Shown here: positions 53,470 to 61,666 of the stretch, in pieces
Layout: every line of letters starts with the position of its first letter
Position numbering within the stretch: the first letter of the stretch is position 1
From: Candidatus Margulisiibacteriota bacterium
GTDB taxonomy: Bacteria; Margulisbacteria; WOR-1; O2-12-FULL-45-9; XYB2-FULL-48-7
Direction of reading: 5' to 3'
Assembly (NCBI GenBank): GCA_025453605.1
Contig: JALOPZ010000002.1
Span: 452,631 to 516,630 of the forward strand
Length of the DNA: 64,000 nucleotides
The notes under the pieces: generated by a model
What the model saw: the letters and a program-made list of their open reading frames with translations, nothing else
The model's database searches: none
Told to the model about the DNA's origin: nothing
Position numbers and translations under genes: made by a program

Positions 53470-54462
53470 TCAGCGGAATAAGCCGGCCGCCCGGATAACG
53501 GCAAAACGGGAACAACCGGCCGCCAGCACTTGCTTATAGGTGCGGGGGCAGATCCCGCCGATCGCCACGATCGGGGCGCGGGAGATCTTGACCGCCTTGG
53601 CCAGGGCTTTCAAACCGACCGGTTTGACCGCTTTAAGCGGCGTGCCAAAGATCGGACCAAAACCGATATAATCGGGTTTAAGCGCGTCCGCTTTGCGGAC
53701 CTCCCCCAGGGTTTGGGCCGAAAGGCCGATCAGCTTATCATCACCTAACGTTTTGCGGATACCGGCAAATGAGCGACCCTTCAGATCTTCCCAACCGAGG
53801 TGGACGCCGTCCGCTCCGGCCTCTTTGATCAGTTGCCAGTGGTCGTTGAGCAAAAAAGTGATCCCTTTGGCCTTCGCCTTTTTGCCTAATTGCCTGGCTA
53901 GGCGTAAATAGTCCTCCCTGTTCAACTGCTTCGCTCGTAACTGGACGATCTTAACGCCGGCCCTAAGCAATTTTTCCGGCTCTTTGTGCACGGCCGGATC
54001 AATGATCACGTAAAGGTTAAAATCGAGCAGTTCCGCTTTATGGACGCGCGACGCCAGCTCTTTTTCCAGGGTGTAAAGAGCAAAGCGAAGAGCCTTGAAC
54101 TTCTGTCCGTAAACCGGCTTAAGCAATTTAGCGAACTCTTCCAGGACGCGCACAGCTTCCTGCGCCCGCTTCATGTTCGCCCGAAAAACATCCTCAACCT
54201 TCGCCCTTCGTCCCTCGTCACTTGTATAAGGCTCGCGGCCGACGTCCCCCTGCGAGTCGCGATGCGCCAGCAATGACGGCGGTACGATCCGACTTAATTC
54301 TCCTCGCAAAGTCTTAAGCTTAACCGTTAGCTGCTGATCTTCTAGCACAAAGCGGCAAACCTCCTCAACAACCCGGAGGCCTTCGGTCGCTCGGTTTAGA
54401 TTCACATCAATAACCCGACATACTTTTGAATTTTGACTTTTTACTTTTGACTTAAAAGGCAT
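53470..54462 (-). CDS. thiE: ThiD2-ThiE fusion: HMP-phosphate kinase domain and thiamine-phosphate synthase
   Basis: The 330-residue protein combines an N-terminal ThiD2-type domain (about 15-140, with RVIDVNLNRATEGLRVVEEVCRFVL and ANMKRAQEAVRVLEEFAKL) and a ThiE TIM barrel (about 145-328, LYVIIDPAVHKEPEKLL, VQLRAKQLNREDY, LLNDHWQLIKEAGADGVHLG, IGFGPIFGT, VAIGGI). ThiE joins HMP-PP with thiazole phosphate; ThiD2 is an alternative HMP-P kinase, so this replaces thiD. The first dozen residues (KSKVKSQNSKV) come from a 7-bp repeat array. The ATG at 54462 overlaps the M23 gene; a TTG at 54486 is also possible. Confidence 0.85.
   Translation of the reverse strand: MPFKSKVKSQNSKVCRVIDVNLNRATEGLRVVEEVCRFVLEDQQLTVKLKTLRGELSRIVPPSLLAHRDSQGDVGREPYTSDEGRRAKVEDVFRANMKRAQEAVRVLEEFAKLLKPVYGQKFKALRFALYTLEKELASRVHKAELLDFNLYVIIDPAVHKEPEKLLRAGVKIVQLRAKQLNREDYLRLARQLGKKAKAKGITFLLNDHWQLIKEAGADGVHLGWEDLKGRSFAGIRKTLGDDKLIGLSAQTLGEVRKADALKPDYIGFGPIFGTPLKAVKPVGLKALAKAVKISRAPIVAIGGICPRTYKQVLAAGCSRFAVIRAAGLFR
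54198..54225 (-). repeat. Tandem 7-bp repeat-like stretch in the ThiD2 domain
   Basis: The plus strand reads CCTTCGC, CCTTCGT, CCCTCGT and CACTTGT. It encodes part of YTSDEGRRAKVED. The protein keeps the family's usual length here, so this array replaces rather than extends sequence. Confidence 0.6.
54422..54456 (-). repeat. Tandem 7-bp repeat array at the start of thiD2-thiE (AAAAGTC family)
   Basis: The plus strand reads ACTTTTG, AATTTTG, ACTTTTT, ACTTTTG and ACTTAAA. It covers the join between the M23 peptidase gene and the ThiD2 domain. Same unit and sense orientation as in thiL. Confidence 0.85.
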
Positions 54463-55273
54463 GTTTTGTCCACTGGTTCGGATCAACGCGCAGATTATGG
54501 ACCGACAGGCCCCAGTGCAGGTGCGGCCCGGACGAGATCCCGGAGTTGCCGGAGAGCGCGATCACGTCACCTTTATTAACCGCCTGACCGACCGTCGCCA
54601 GGAACTTTGAGAGATGGAAATAGAGGGTATGAACCCCCTGCCCGTGGTCGATAACGATCGTCCCGCCGAAAGCGGTCAGCTTTTGGGCGAAAACGACCGT
54701 CCCGTTATTAGCCGCTTTGATCCTGGTCCCGATCGGGACGGCAATATCAAAACCGCGGTGCTGGCCCCGCTTTTTTCGGTTAACGTATTCCTGCGTCCCA
54801 AAGGCCATGGAGACTTCGCCGCTGGCCGGCCGGAGAAATTTTCCAACCCAGAGTTGAACCGGCTCTTCTTGGGCCAGAACTTTTTCGATCAGCGCCCACT
54901 CTTCGCCGATCAAATCCCGTTTCAGCAGCTTTTTCTTGGCCGGTTTGAGCCAGAATGAGACCGTCGGGAACCTGGTTCGGCCGATAACGACCGTCCCTAG
55001 CCTTTGCTCGTTAAGACCATTCGGTCCAGTCAACCTAAGCGACAGCGGGTATTTGCCCGGTTTGAGCTCGCAGGGAACGCCAAGCACGGTTTTTAGACCG
55101 TTGCCGTCGGGAAACAACGTTTCGGACTTCCCCAAGAAAACCACACTGCCGGCCGTTGCCCCTTCGGCCGAAGGAACCGACAAGATAAACGACCCGCCCT
55201 GCCGGGCGGTCCAGGCTTGAGCCACAGAAAATAGCACCATCAGACAGAAAACGGCTGCCCCCCACTGTTTCAT
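54452..55273 (-). CDS. Exported M23-type (LytM) peptidase
   Basis: The 273-residue protein has a signal peptide (about 1-20), an Ig-like or beta region (about 25-115) and a LytM domain with zinc ligands in HRGFDIAVP (HxxxD) and HLHWGLSV (HxH). All ligands are present, so it is probably an active peptidoglycan endopeptidase. An extended -10 TGATAGAAT lies six bases before the ATG at 55273. thiD2-thiE follows with an 11-bp overlap. Confidence 0.9.
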   Translation of the reverse strand: MKQWGAAVFCLMVLFSVAQAWTARQGGSFILSVPSAEGATAGSVVFLGKSETLFPDGNGLKTVLGVPCELKPGKYPLSLRLTGPNGLNEQRLGTVVIGRTRFPTVSFWLKPAKKKLLKRDLIGEEWALIEKVLAQEEPVQLWVGKFLRPASGEVSMAFGTQEYVNRKKRGQHRGFDIAVPIGTRIKAANNGTVVFAQKLTAFGGTIVIDHGQGVHTLYFHLSKFLATVGQAVNKGDVIALSGNSGISSGPHLHWGLSVHNLRVDPNQWTKHAF

Positions 55274-55279
55274 ATGAAT

Positions 55280-55288
55280 ATTCTATCA
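55280..55288 (-). promoter_or_regulatory. Extended -10 of the M23 peptidase gene
   Basis: TGA-TAGAAT on the minus strand (hexamer plus 55280-55285), six bases before the ATG, no RBS: probably leaderless. Confidence 0.55.
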
Positions 55289-55391
55289 TGCCGTAATATC
55301 CCGTTAAAGATTGGGATGAAACTAAAAAATATTATTGATTTTTCACAAGTTTTTTAGGTCTTAAAACGACAAATATATGTGTATGGGGAGC

Positions 55392-55420
55392 TTGACTAGT
55401 GATTATTGATACGGTAAAAT
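55392..55420 (+). promoter_or_regulatory. Promoter of the AT-rich toxin-antitoxin-like cassette
   Basis: TTGACT (55392-55397), 17-bp spacer and TAAAAT (55415-55420). About 90 bases of leader precede the first gene, unlike the leaderless genes around it. Confidence 0.75.
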
Positions 55421-55455
55421 CATTACGTGAGTCTCGAAGGTTATAAAATTCTACT

Positions 55456-55518
55456 ATGAGTTATTTACGCAAGCTTTTCGACTATTTACAAGGGAATATT
55501 TGGGGGAGAGGATTATAA
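55456..55518 (+). CDS. Possible 20-codon leader peptide
   Basis: An ATG at 55456 opens a 20-codon frame whose TAA overlaps the ATG of the next gene as TAATG. The peptide is amphipathic (MSYLRKLFDYLQGNIWGRGL). The RBS is weak (AAGG 15 bases upstream), so expression is uncertain; it could couple translation to the following gene. Confidence 0.25.
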   Translation: MSYLRKLFDYLQGNIWGRGL

Positions 55519-55784
55519 TGGCAAAAACCACACAAGGGTTGTCTGAAAAGAAATACGCAAACTTTGTTTCAGTAACAGCAACTCCCACTGAAGTCTTTTT
55601 GTTATTTAAACTTCTTAGCCCAGAAACGCCCAATGTTGAAAAGGCTGAAAGCGTCGTTACGGTCACTCTGCCTCCAACAGTTGCCATTGCATTAATTTCT
55701 GCGATGAAGGGATCTATCGGCAAGCAGATTGCATTATTAAAAGAAAAACAGAAAGAAAAGGAAAAGGAAGAAAAGAAGGAATGA
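55518..55784 (+). CDS. DUF3467-like small protein
   Basis: The 88-residue protein resembles DUF3467 (SEKKYANFVSVTATPTEVFLLFKLLSPE, then VVTVTLPPTVAIALISAMKGSIGKQ). It ends in a Lys/Glu helix. GGGGGAGAGG is a strong RBS. It is the first of three genes joined by ATGA overlaps. DUF3467 has no known function, and in this cassette it could act as a chaperone or third component. The composition is clearly more AT-rich than the surrounding genome. Confidence 0.6.
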   Translation: MAKTTQGLSEKKYANFVSVTATPTEVFLLFKLLSPETPNVEKAESVVTVTLPPTVAIALISAMKGSIGKQIALLKEKQKEKEKEEKKE

Positions 55785-56026
55785 CACCGCAAGTAATCGA
55801 TACTATCAAGGAATATAAAAAGCTTGATAAACAGATTGATTCAAAAGAAACATATGAATCATTATTACAAAGATTTATCCCCGTGGCGATAGCAAAGAAA
55901 CCATGTTTTCCAAAACCAATGAGCACTGGGCAGAAAGAACAAGAAGATATTGATTTGGCCTATGAGCTGGGACAATATTTAAGCTTCGATTCCGCGAACA
56001 AACTCATTGCTTATCTGGAAGAATGA
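55781..56026 (+). CDS. Small helical protein, putative antitoxin
   Basis: The 81-residue protein is mostly helical and charged, with no motif I know. Its ATG overlaps the stop of the DUF3467-like gene, and its stop overlaps the start of a RelE/ParE-like gene. The order (small acidic protein before toxin) is that of type II antitoxins; this is inference from position. It has no obvious DNA-binding motif. Confidence 0.5.
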   Translation: MTPQVIDTIKEYKKLDKQIDSKETYESLLQRFIPVAIAKKPCFPKPMSTGQKEQEDIDLAYELGQYLSFDSANKLIAYLEE

Positions 56027-56301
56027 CCCCTCAGAAAATAAATCGTTTTGACATTCTTAATCCCAGGTTTAAGAAAGAATTTGAAGCTCTTCCCCTAGCT
56101 ATTCGGACACTTGCTAAGAAGCAATTTGGACTCATGGGAACGAATTTTAACCACCCCTCACTAGGAATCAAACTCCATGACAAAAAAAGAAAAATATGGG
56201 AAGCAAGAATAACCATACATTATAGGTTCACTTTTACTATAGATGGTGATGTTGCTAAATTAAGACGGATTGGCGACCACTCAATATATCGTAACCCCTA
56301 A
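56023..56301 (+). CDS. RelE/ParE-like toxin
   Basis: The 92-residue protein has the pattern of the RelE/ParE superfamily: an N-terminal helix pair (FDILNPRFKKEFEALPLAIRTLAKKQF), HPSLGIKLHDKKRKIWEARIT and RFTFTIDGDVAKLRRIGDH, with conserved Arg and a terminal His-Ser-Ile. These proteins cleave mRNA on the ribosome or poison gyrase. Which one cannot be told by eye. It is the last gene of the three-gene cassette next to the 16S gene. Confidence 0.7.
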   Translation: MTPQKINRFDILNPRFKKEFEALPLAIRTLAKKQFGLMGTNFNHPSLGIKLHDKKRKIWEARITIHYRFTFTIDGDVAKLRRIGDHSIYRNP

Positions 56302-56381
56302 AAATTATATGTGGGCATGCTGTCCACAAATCACTCACTGCCTTACCGATTATGCTGGGCTAATAAGATTTCCGATATCGC

Positions 56382-56421
56382 TAAAAACAAAAAGCCCCCG
56401 CGGTTTGACCCGCGAGGGCTT
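56382..56421 (-). terminator. Terminator of the 16S rRNA transcript
   Basis: On the minus strand a 12-bp stem (AAGCCCTCGCGG / CCGCGGGGGCTT, one G-U pair, loop GTCAAA) is followed by TTTGTTTTTAG. It lies about 93 bp after the 16S 3' end. The plus strand has only a weak T-run after the hairpin, so it acts on 16S. Confidence 0.85.
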
Positions 56422-56513
56422 AATTTGTTGAAAGTCAGGCAGTTGGAGCAGATGCGAGCCTCATCGACCTTAGGAGTAATTGATGTCCAAGTTAATGGAC
56501 GGTAAGCCCCTTA

Positions 56514-58011
<1,498 letters not shown>

Positions 58012-58234
58012 TTTGAAAGCTGATAAATGACTCGATTATTCAATCGATACGATTACATATTAAAAAAGAATCTGATACGAGAACTCGCATCATACTCGCT
58101 GCCTGATTTTCAAAGTGCAAAACCGTTTCGTTTCTTTGGCAAGCCAAAAAGGAGGGAAAACAAGACGAAGGTTCGATCCCGTTGACGGGTGCTGAAATTA
58201 CCTCACGGCCCCCCTTTCTTCCAGCGTGGGTATC

Positions 58235-58264
58235 ATTGTACACGAGCGCCGGGTGAACTGTCAA
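58235..58264 (-). promoter_or_regulatory. 16S rRNA promoter
   Basis: The minus strand has a perfect TTGACA (plus 58259-58264), an 18-bp spacer and TACAAT (58235-58240). The leader is about 215 bases long. Confidence 0.8.
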
Positions 58265-58278
58265 GCGCTTTTTCCCCC

Positions 58279-58331
58279 TTGACAAATAATCAGGCTGGTA
58301 TACACTTGTATCCTGTCCGGTATACAGTTGT
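58279..58331 (+). promoter_or_regulatory. lexA: lexA promoter with two direct operator-like repeats
   Basis: TTGACA (58279-58284), 16-bp spacer and TACACT (58301-58306). Two copies of GGTATACA(C/G)TTGT start at 58297 and 58319, 22 bp apart, about two helical turns. The first contains the inverted repeat ATACA-CT-TGTAT and covers the -10. They are candidates for LexA autoregulation. Confidence 0.6.
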
Positions 58332-58348
58332 TCACGGGAGGGGTAAAA

Positions 58349-58939
58349 ATGGAATTGAACCAGAAACAGCAAGCGGTCCTCGACTATGTCCGCCGCTACA
58401 TCGACGATCGCGGCTTCCCGCCGTCGATCCGCGAGGTCTGCCGCGCGGTCGGTTTCGCCTCGCCGCGGGCCGGGCAAAAGTATTTGGAAACTCTGGAAGA
58501 GCGCGGTTACATCCAGCGCGAGAACACGCCGCGCGGCATCAAGCTGCTGGGCGGCATCACTTCCCGGGGGACCCTCCTTCCCTTTTACGGTTACATCGCG
58601 GCAGGGGCGCCGATCGAGGTCTGCGAGCAGTCAGAAGAGGTCGAGGTGCCGACCACCCTGGTCGGGCGGCGTCCCTGCTATGTCCTTCAGGTCAAGGGGA
58701 ACAGCATGATCGAGGACCACATCCTGAGCGGCGATTTCATTGTGGTGGAAAAGTGCGAAACGGCGGACGACGGCGAGGTCGTCGTCGCGCTGGTCAACCG
58801 TTCCGCCGCCACGCTGAAAAGAATATACCGCGAGAAGAACCGCGTCCGCCTCGAGCCGGCGAACTCGGCCATGAAGCCTATCTATGTAAAAGACATTGCC
58901 GTCCAGGGGAAAGTGCGTGGGCTCTTTAGAAAGTTCTGA
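58349..58939 (+). CDS. lexA: LexA repressor
   Basis: The 196-residue SOS repressor and self-cleaving protease has an N-terminal winged helix (about 1-65, PPSIREVCRAVGFASPRAGQKYLETLEERGYI) and a C-terminal S24 domain with the cleavage site A85-G86 (in GYIAAGAPIE), S119 (KGNSM) and K157 (AATLKRIY). The catalytic dyad is intact. I start at the ATG at 58349 with GGGAGGGG before it; a TTG at 58328 lies inside the operator. It begins a cassette with dinB and two DNA-repair-type genes. Confidence 0.95.
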   Translation: MELNQKQQAVLDYVRRYIDDRGFPPSIREVCRAVGFASPRAGQKYLETLEERGYIQRENTPRGIKLLGGITSRGTLLPFYGYIAAGAPIEVCEQSEEVEVPTTLVGRRPCYVLQVKGNSMIEDHILSGDFIVVEKCETADDGEVVVALVNRSAATLKRIYREKNRVRLEPANSAMKPIYVKDIAVQGKVRGLFRKF

Positions 58940-59165
58940 GACGATCAAGGTCGGCGCCATCTTCAAAGGGGACAAGATCATCCCCAGGTGGTTCGTCTGG
59001 GACGGCCGCAAGCACGAGGTTAAAGAAGTCAATTACAACTGGCTCGACAAGCAGGGTCGGGAAAAGGTCCACTGTTTCTCGGTGACCGACGGGACGAACA
59101 ATTACGAATTGGCTTTTCACGCCGAAAAAACCGTTTGGAAGCTAACCAAGGCTTGCGAAGGCTAA
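58917..59165 (+). CDS. Small DUF6504-like protein of the SOS cassette
   Basis: The 82-residue protein is beta-rich: AIFKGDKIIPRWFVWDGRKHEVKEVNYNWLD, then KVHCFSVTDGTNNYELAFHAEKTVWKL. This pattern resembles DUF6504, small proteins found beside imuB, dnaE2 or dinB in actinobacteria and others. Function unknown. The start is GTG at 58917, preceded by AGGGGA and overlapping the end of lexA by 23 bp. It ends 3 bp before dinB, so it is probably expressed with the SOS genes. Confidence 0.6.
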   Translation: MGSLESSETIKVGAIFKGDKIIPRWFVWDGRKHEVKEVNYNWLDKQGREKVHCFSVTDGTNNYELAFHAEKTVWKLTKACEG

Positions 59166-59168
59166 GGC

Positions 59169-60407
59169 ATGCGGACGATCATGCATGTCGATATGAACGC
59201 GTATTTCGCGTCGGTGGAGCAGGCGGCGAACCCGTTGTTGCGCGGGCGGCCGATCGCGGTGGGTGGCGGGACCGGGGGGAAGCGCTCGGTAGTAGCCGCC
59301 TGCTCCTATGAGGCCAAGGCCAGAGGGATAAAGAACGCTATGCCGGCCTGGGAAGCCCTGCGGATCTGTCCCGACCTCGTCATCGTCGCCGGCGACATGA
59401 ACAAATACATCTACACCTCAGCGCAGATCATGGCCCAGCTCCGAACCTACACTCCGCAGGTCGAGGTCTTTTCGATCGACGAGGCCTTCCTCGATCTGAC
59501 CGAGACGGCCGGCCGTTGCGGCGGCCCGGTCGCCATCGCCAAAAGGGTCAAACAATGGATCAGGGAAAAATTCCGCCTCACCTGTTCGATCGGGATCGGG
59601 CCGAACAAGCTGCTGGCCAAGCTGGCCGGCGAATTAAAAAAACCGGACGGGCTCAATGAGCTTTGGCCGCCGGACATACCGGGGAAGATCGAGCAGATTA
59701 AAGTTTCCGAGCTGTGCGGCGTCGGGCGGAAGCTCGAAGAATATCTCGCTCAAATGGGGATCCGGACTTTTGGCGACCTGCACCGCGCCCCCAGGGCCAA
59801 GCTGGTCAAACGGTTCGGCGCCGTTTGGGGCGATCACCTCTGGCAGATGGGCCAGGGAAAAGACGACGCCCCGGTCCGGCCGTCAGCTTACGAAGAAGCC
59901 GCCAAATCGATGGGCCACTCCTACACCCTCCCCGGCTTCACGACCGATCAGGCCGAGGTCAAAGGCTACCTCCTTCGCCTGGCCGAGCAGGTCGGCCGCC
60001 GCCTGCGCAAAGAGAACTGCAAGGGGAATGTCGTTCACGTTTCCCTCGGCTTTGGCAATTACCAGTTCTGGGGGAAGCAGCGCAAAGTTGAGGATTATCT
60101 TGACGACGGTTATGAGATCTACCGGGTGGCCGAACGCTTGACGCTCGACGCCCAACGATTCGCGCTTCGCAACCGCCCGACGCCAAACGCTGTCCGATTT
60201 GTCGGCGTCACCGTCTCCGGCTTGATCCATGATCTCGACCAGATCAGCTTGCTGCCGCAAAAAGAGGACAACAAGAAGGTCCTCCGGGCGGTCGACGCGA
60301 TCAACGACCGCTACGGTGAGTTCACCGTGGAGCGGGCGGCGATCATGGCGACCGTCATTGAGCACAAATCCGGTTATGTCCCCTCCAGGAGCTTTCGTGG
60401 ACACTGA
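59169..60407 (+). CDS. dinB: Y-family DNA polymerase (DinB / Pol IV type)
   Basis: The 412-residue translesion polymerase has palm residues in HVDMNAYFASVE (D8) and SIDEAFLDL (D104, E105), and the nucleotide-binding CSYEAKARGIKNAMP. HhH motifs lie in the thumb (ELCGVGRKLEEYLAQMGI), a little-finger domain follows, and a clamp-binding-like QISLLP lies near residue 360. The C-terminal part (INDRYGEFTVERAAIM) resembles the Gram-positive UvrX/DinB type. Regulation by the lexA repeats upstream is likely. Confidence 0.92.
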   Translation: MRTIMHVDMNAYFASVEQAANPLLRGRPIAVGGGTGGKRSVVAACSYEAKARGIKNAMPAWEALRICPDLVIVAGDMNKYIYTSAQIMAQLRTYTPQVEVFSIDEAFLDLTETAGRCGGPVAIAKRVKQWIREKFRLTCSIGIGPNKLLAKLAGELKKPDGLNELWPPDIPGKIEQIKVSELCGVGRKLEEYLAQMGIRTFGDLHRAPRAKLVKRFGAVWGDHLWQMGQGKDDAPVRPSAYEEAAKSMGHSYTLPGFTTDQAEVKGYLLRLAEQVGRRLRKENCKGNVVHVSLGFGNYQFWGKQRKVEDYLDDGYEIYRVAERLTLDAQRFALRNRPTPNAVRFVGVTVSGLIHDLDQISLLPQKEDNKKVLRAVDAINDRYGEFTVERAAIMATVIEHKSGYVPSRSFRGH

Positions 60408-61596
60408 ACAAAAACTGGCAGTTCTGGGCGCCGCCGCCAAATACGACATTTGCGCATCAACCTCGATCAAGTCTGGCCGCCCGACCGGCCGGGATACGAT
60501 CGGCTCCCACGCTCCGGCCGGGATCTGCCACAGCTATACCCCGGATGGGCGCTGCGTTTCCCTCTTAAAGGTCTTAATGACTAACTCCTGCCGGAATGAT
60601 TGCCAATACTGCGTCAACCGGGTCAGCAACGATTTTGAACGATCGAGCTTTGAACCGGAAGAGTTAGCCCGGCTCTTTATCGAACTCTACCGCCGTAATT
60701 ATCTGGAGGGGATATTCCTCAGTTCAGCCGTCCAGAAAAGCGCCGACCACACCATGGGAAAGATGATCCAGACCGCGGAGATCCTCCGCCACCGGTTCAA
60801 ATACCGCGGTTATATCCATCTCAAAGCCCTCCCCCACACCTCGCCTCACCTGATCGAACGGGGCGCGCAGTTGGCGGACCGAATGTCGGTCAACCTCGAA
60901 AGCCCGACCCCGGACCGCCTCAAACTGATCGCCAGCGAAAAGAACTTTATGCTCGACCTGATCGCTCCGATCGACGCGATCCAGAAACAGGTCCAAAAGG
61001 GATTACTTAAGGCTGGCCAGACGACCCAGTTCGTTGTCGGCGCCGCCGGCGAAACTGATCTGGAGCTCCTTAAAACAACTAACTGGCTCTACCAGAAAAA
61101 GGGGCTCAAACGCGCCTACTTCAGCGCCTACATCCCGCCGGACCTAACCACCCGCGCGTCCAAGAGCGCAAACCAACCACCTTACCACCGAGCGCCGCTC
61201 TGGCGTGAACATCGTCTTTACCAGGCTGACTGGCTGATGAGGTTTTATGAATTTAGATTAGAAGACCTTGTCCTTCAGCAGGACTCAAATTTAAGTCTTG
61301 ATCTTGATCCAAAGATGGTAGCAGCACTGAAGAACCGGGAGCAGTTCCCCGTCGAGATCAACACCGCGCCGTACAAGACTCTCCTGCGCATCCCCGGCGT
61401 CGGCCCGACCGCCGCCAAGCGGATCTGGCGCGTCCGCCGGGAACATCGCTTGACCGACCTTAACGAACTGAAAAACATCGGTGTCGTCGTCAAACGCGCC
61501 AAGCCTTTCATTCTGCTCAATGGCCGTAAACAAGGGGAGATCAGCAGCATAGTACCGACCAAACAGCTTGAGCTTTTCCCCTTCGTGGTTTCTTAG
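60397..61596 (+). CDS. Putative DNA modification/repair radical SAM protein with C-terminal HhH (TIGR03916-like)
   Basis: The 399-residue radical SAM enzyme has CxxxCxxC at 65-72 (NSCRNDCQYC), LLKVLMTN before it and EGIFLSSAVQKSADHTM, RGYIHLKALPHTSPHLIERGAQLADRMSVNLE after it. The C-terminal quarter holds a helix-hairpin-helix DNA-binding motif (LLRIPGVGPTAAKRIWRVR). This is the TIGR03916 pattern, a family postulated to act on DNA like spore photoproduct lyase; the reaction is unknown. The start is GTG at 60397 with AGGAG five bases upstream, inside the end of dinB. The stop lies in a palindromic repeat. Confidence 0.88.
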   Translation: MDTEQKLAVLGAAAKYDICASTSIKSGRPTGRDTIGSHAPAGICHSYTPDGRCVSLLKVLMTNSCRNDCQYCVNRVSNDFERSSFEPEELARLFIELYRRNYLEGIFLSSAVQKSADHTMGKMIQTAEILRHRFKYRGYIHLKALPHTSPHLIERGAQLADRMSVNLESPTPDRLKLIASEKNFMLDLIAPIDAIQKQVQKGLLKAGQTTQFVVGAAGETDLELLKTTNWLYQKKGLKRAYFSAYIPPDLTTRASKSANQPPYHRAPLWREHRLYQADWLMRFYEFRLEDLVLQQDSNLSLDLDPKMVAALKNREQFPVEINTAPYKTLLRIPGVGPTAAKRIWRVRREHRLTDLNELKNIGVVVKRAKPFILLNGRKQGEISSIVPTKQLELFPFVVS

Positions 61597-61654
61597 TGTC
61601 TTCGTGTCTTGGTGGTTAATCCGGATTGAACCACTAAGACACAAAGACACAAAG
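61592..61654. repeat. Palindromic repeat over the radical SAM stop codon
   Basis: The arms of 26 bp (61592-61617 and 61629-61654) match with three mismatches around a small palindrome AATCCGGATT. Each arm is itself built of 8-bp units (ACACAAAG type). It overlaps the stop of the radical SAM gene and ends 12 bp before the next start. Confidence 0.8.
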
Positions 61655-61666
61655 GGGGACACAAAG

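Larger units (their letters stand above)
58012..58348. promoter_or_regulatory. Divergent promoter region of 16S rRNA and lexA
   Basis: This stretch of about 340 bp has no gene. On the minus strand it holds the 16S promoter and leader. On the plus strand it holds the lexA promoter. A boxA-like sequence, TGCACTTTGAAAA (plus 58107-58119 on the complement), lies in the 16S leader and is a likely NusB/S10 site. Confidence 0.7.

Noticed and set aside
56312..56330. Terminator of the toxin-antitoxin-like cassette
   Set aside because: A small TGTGG/CCACA hairpin is present, but without a T-run; support is too weak to list.
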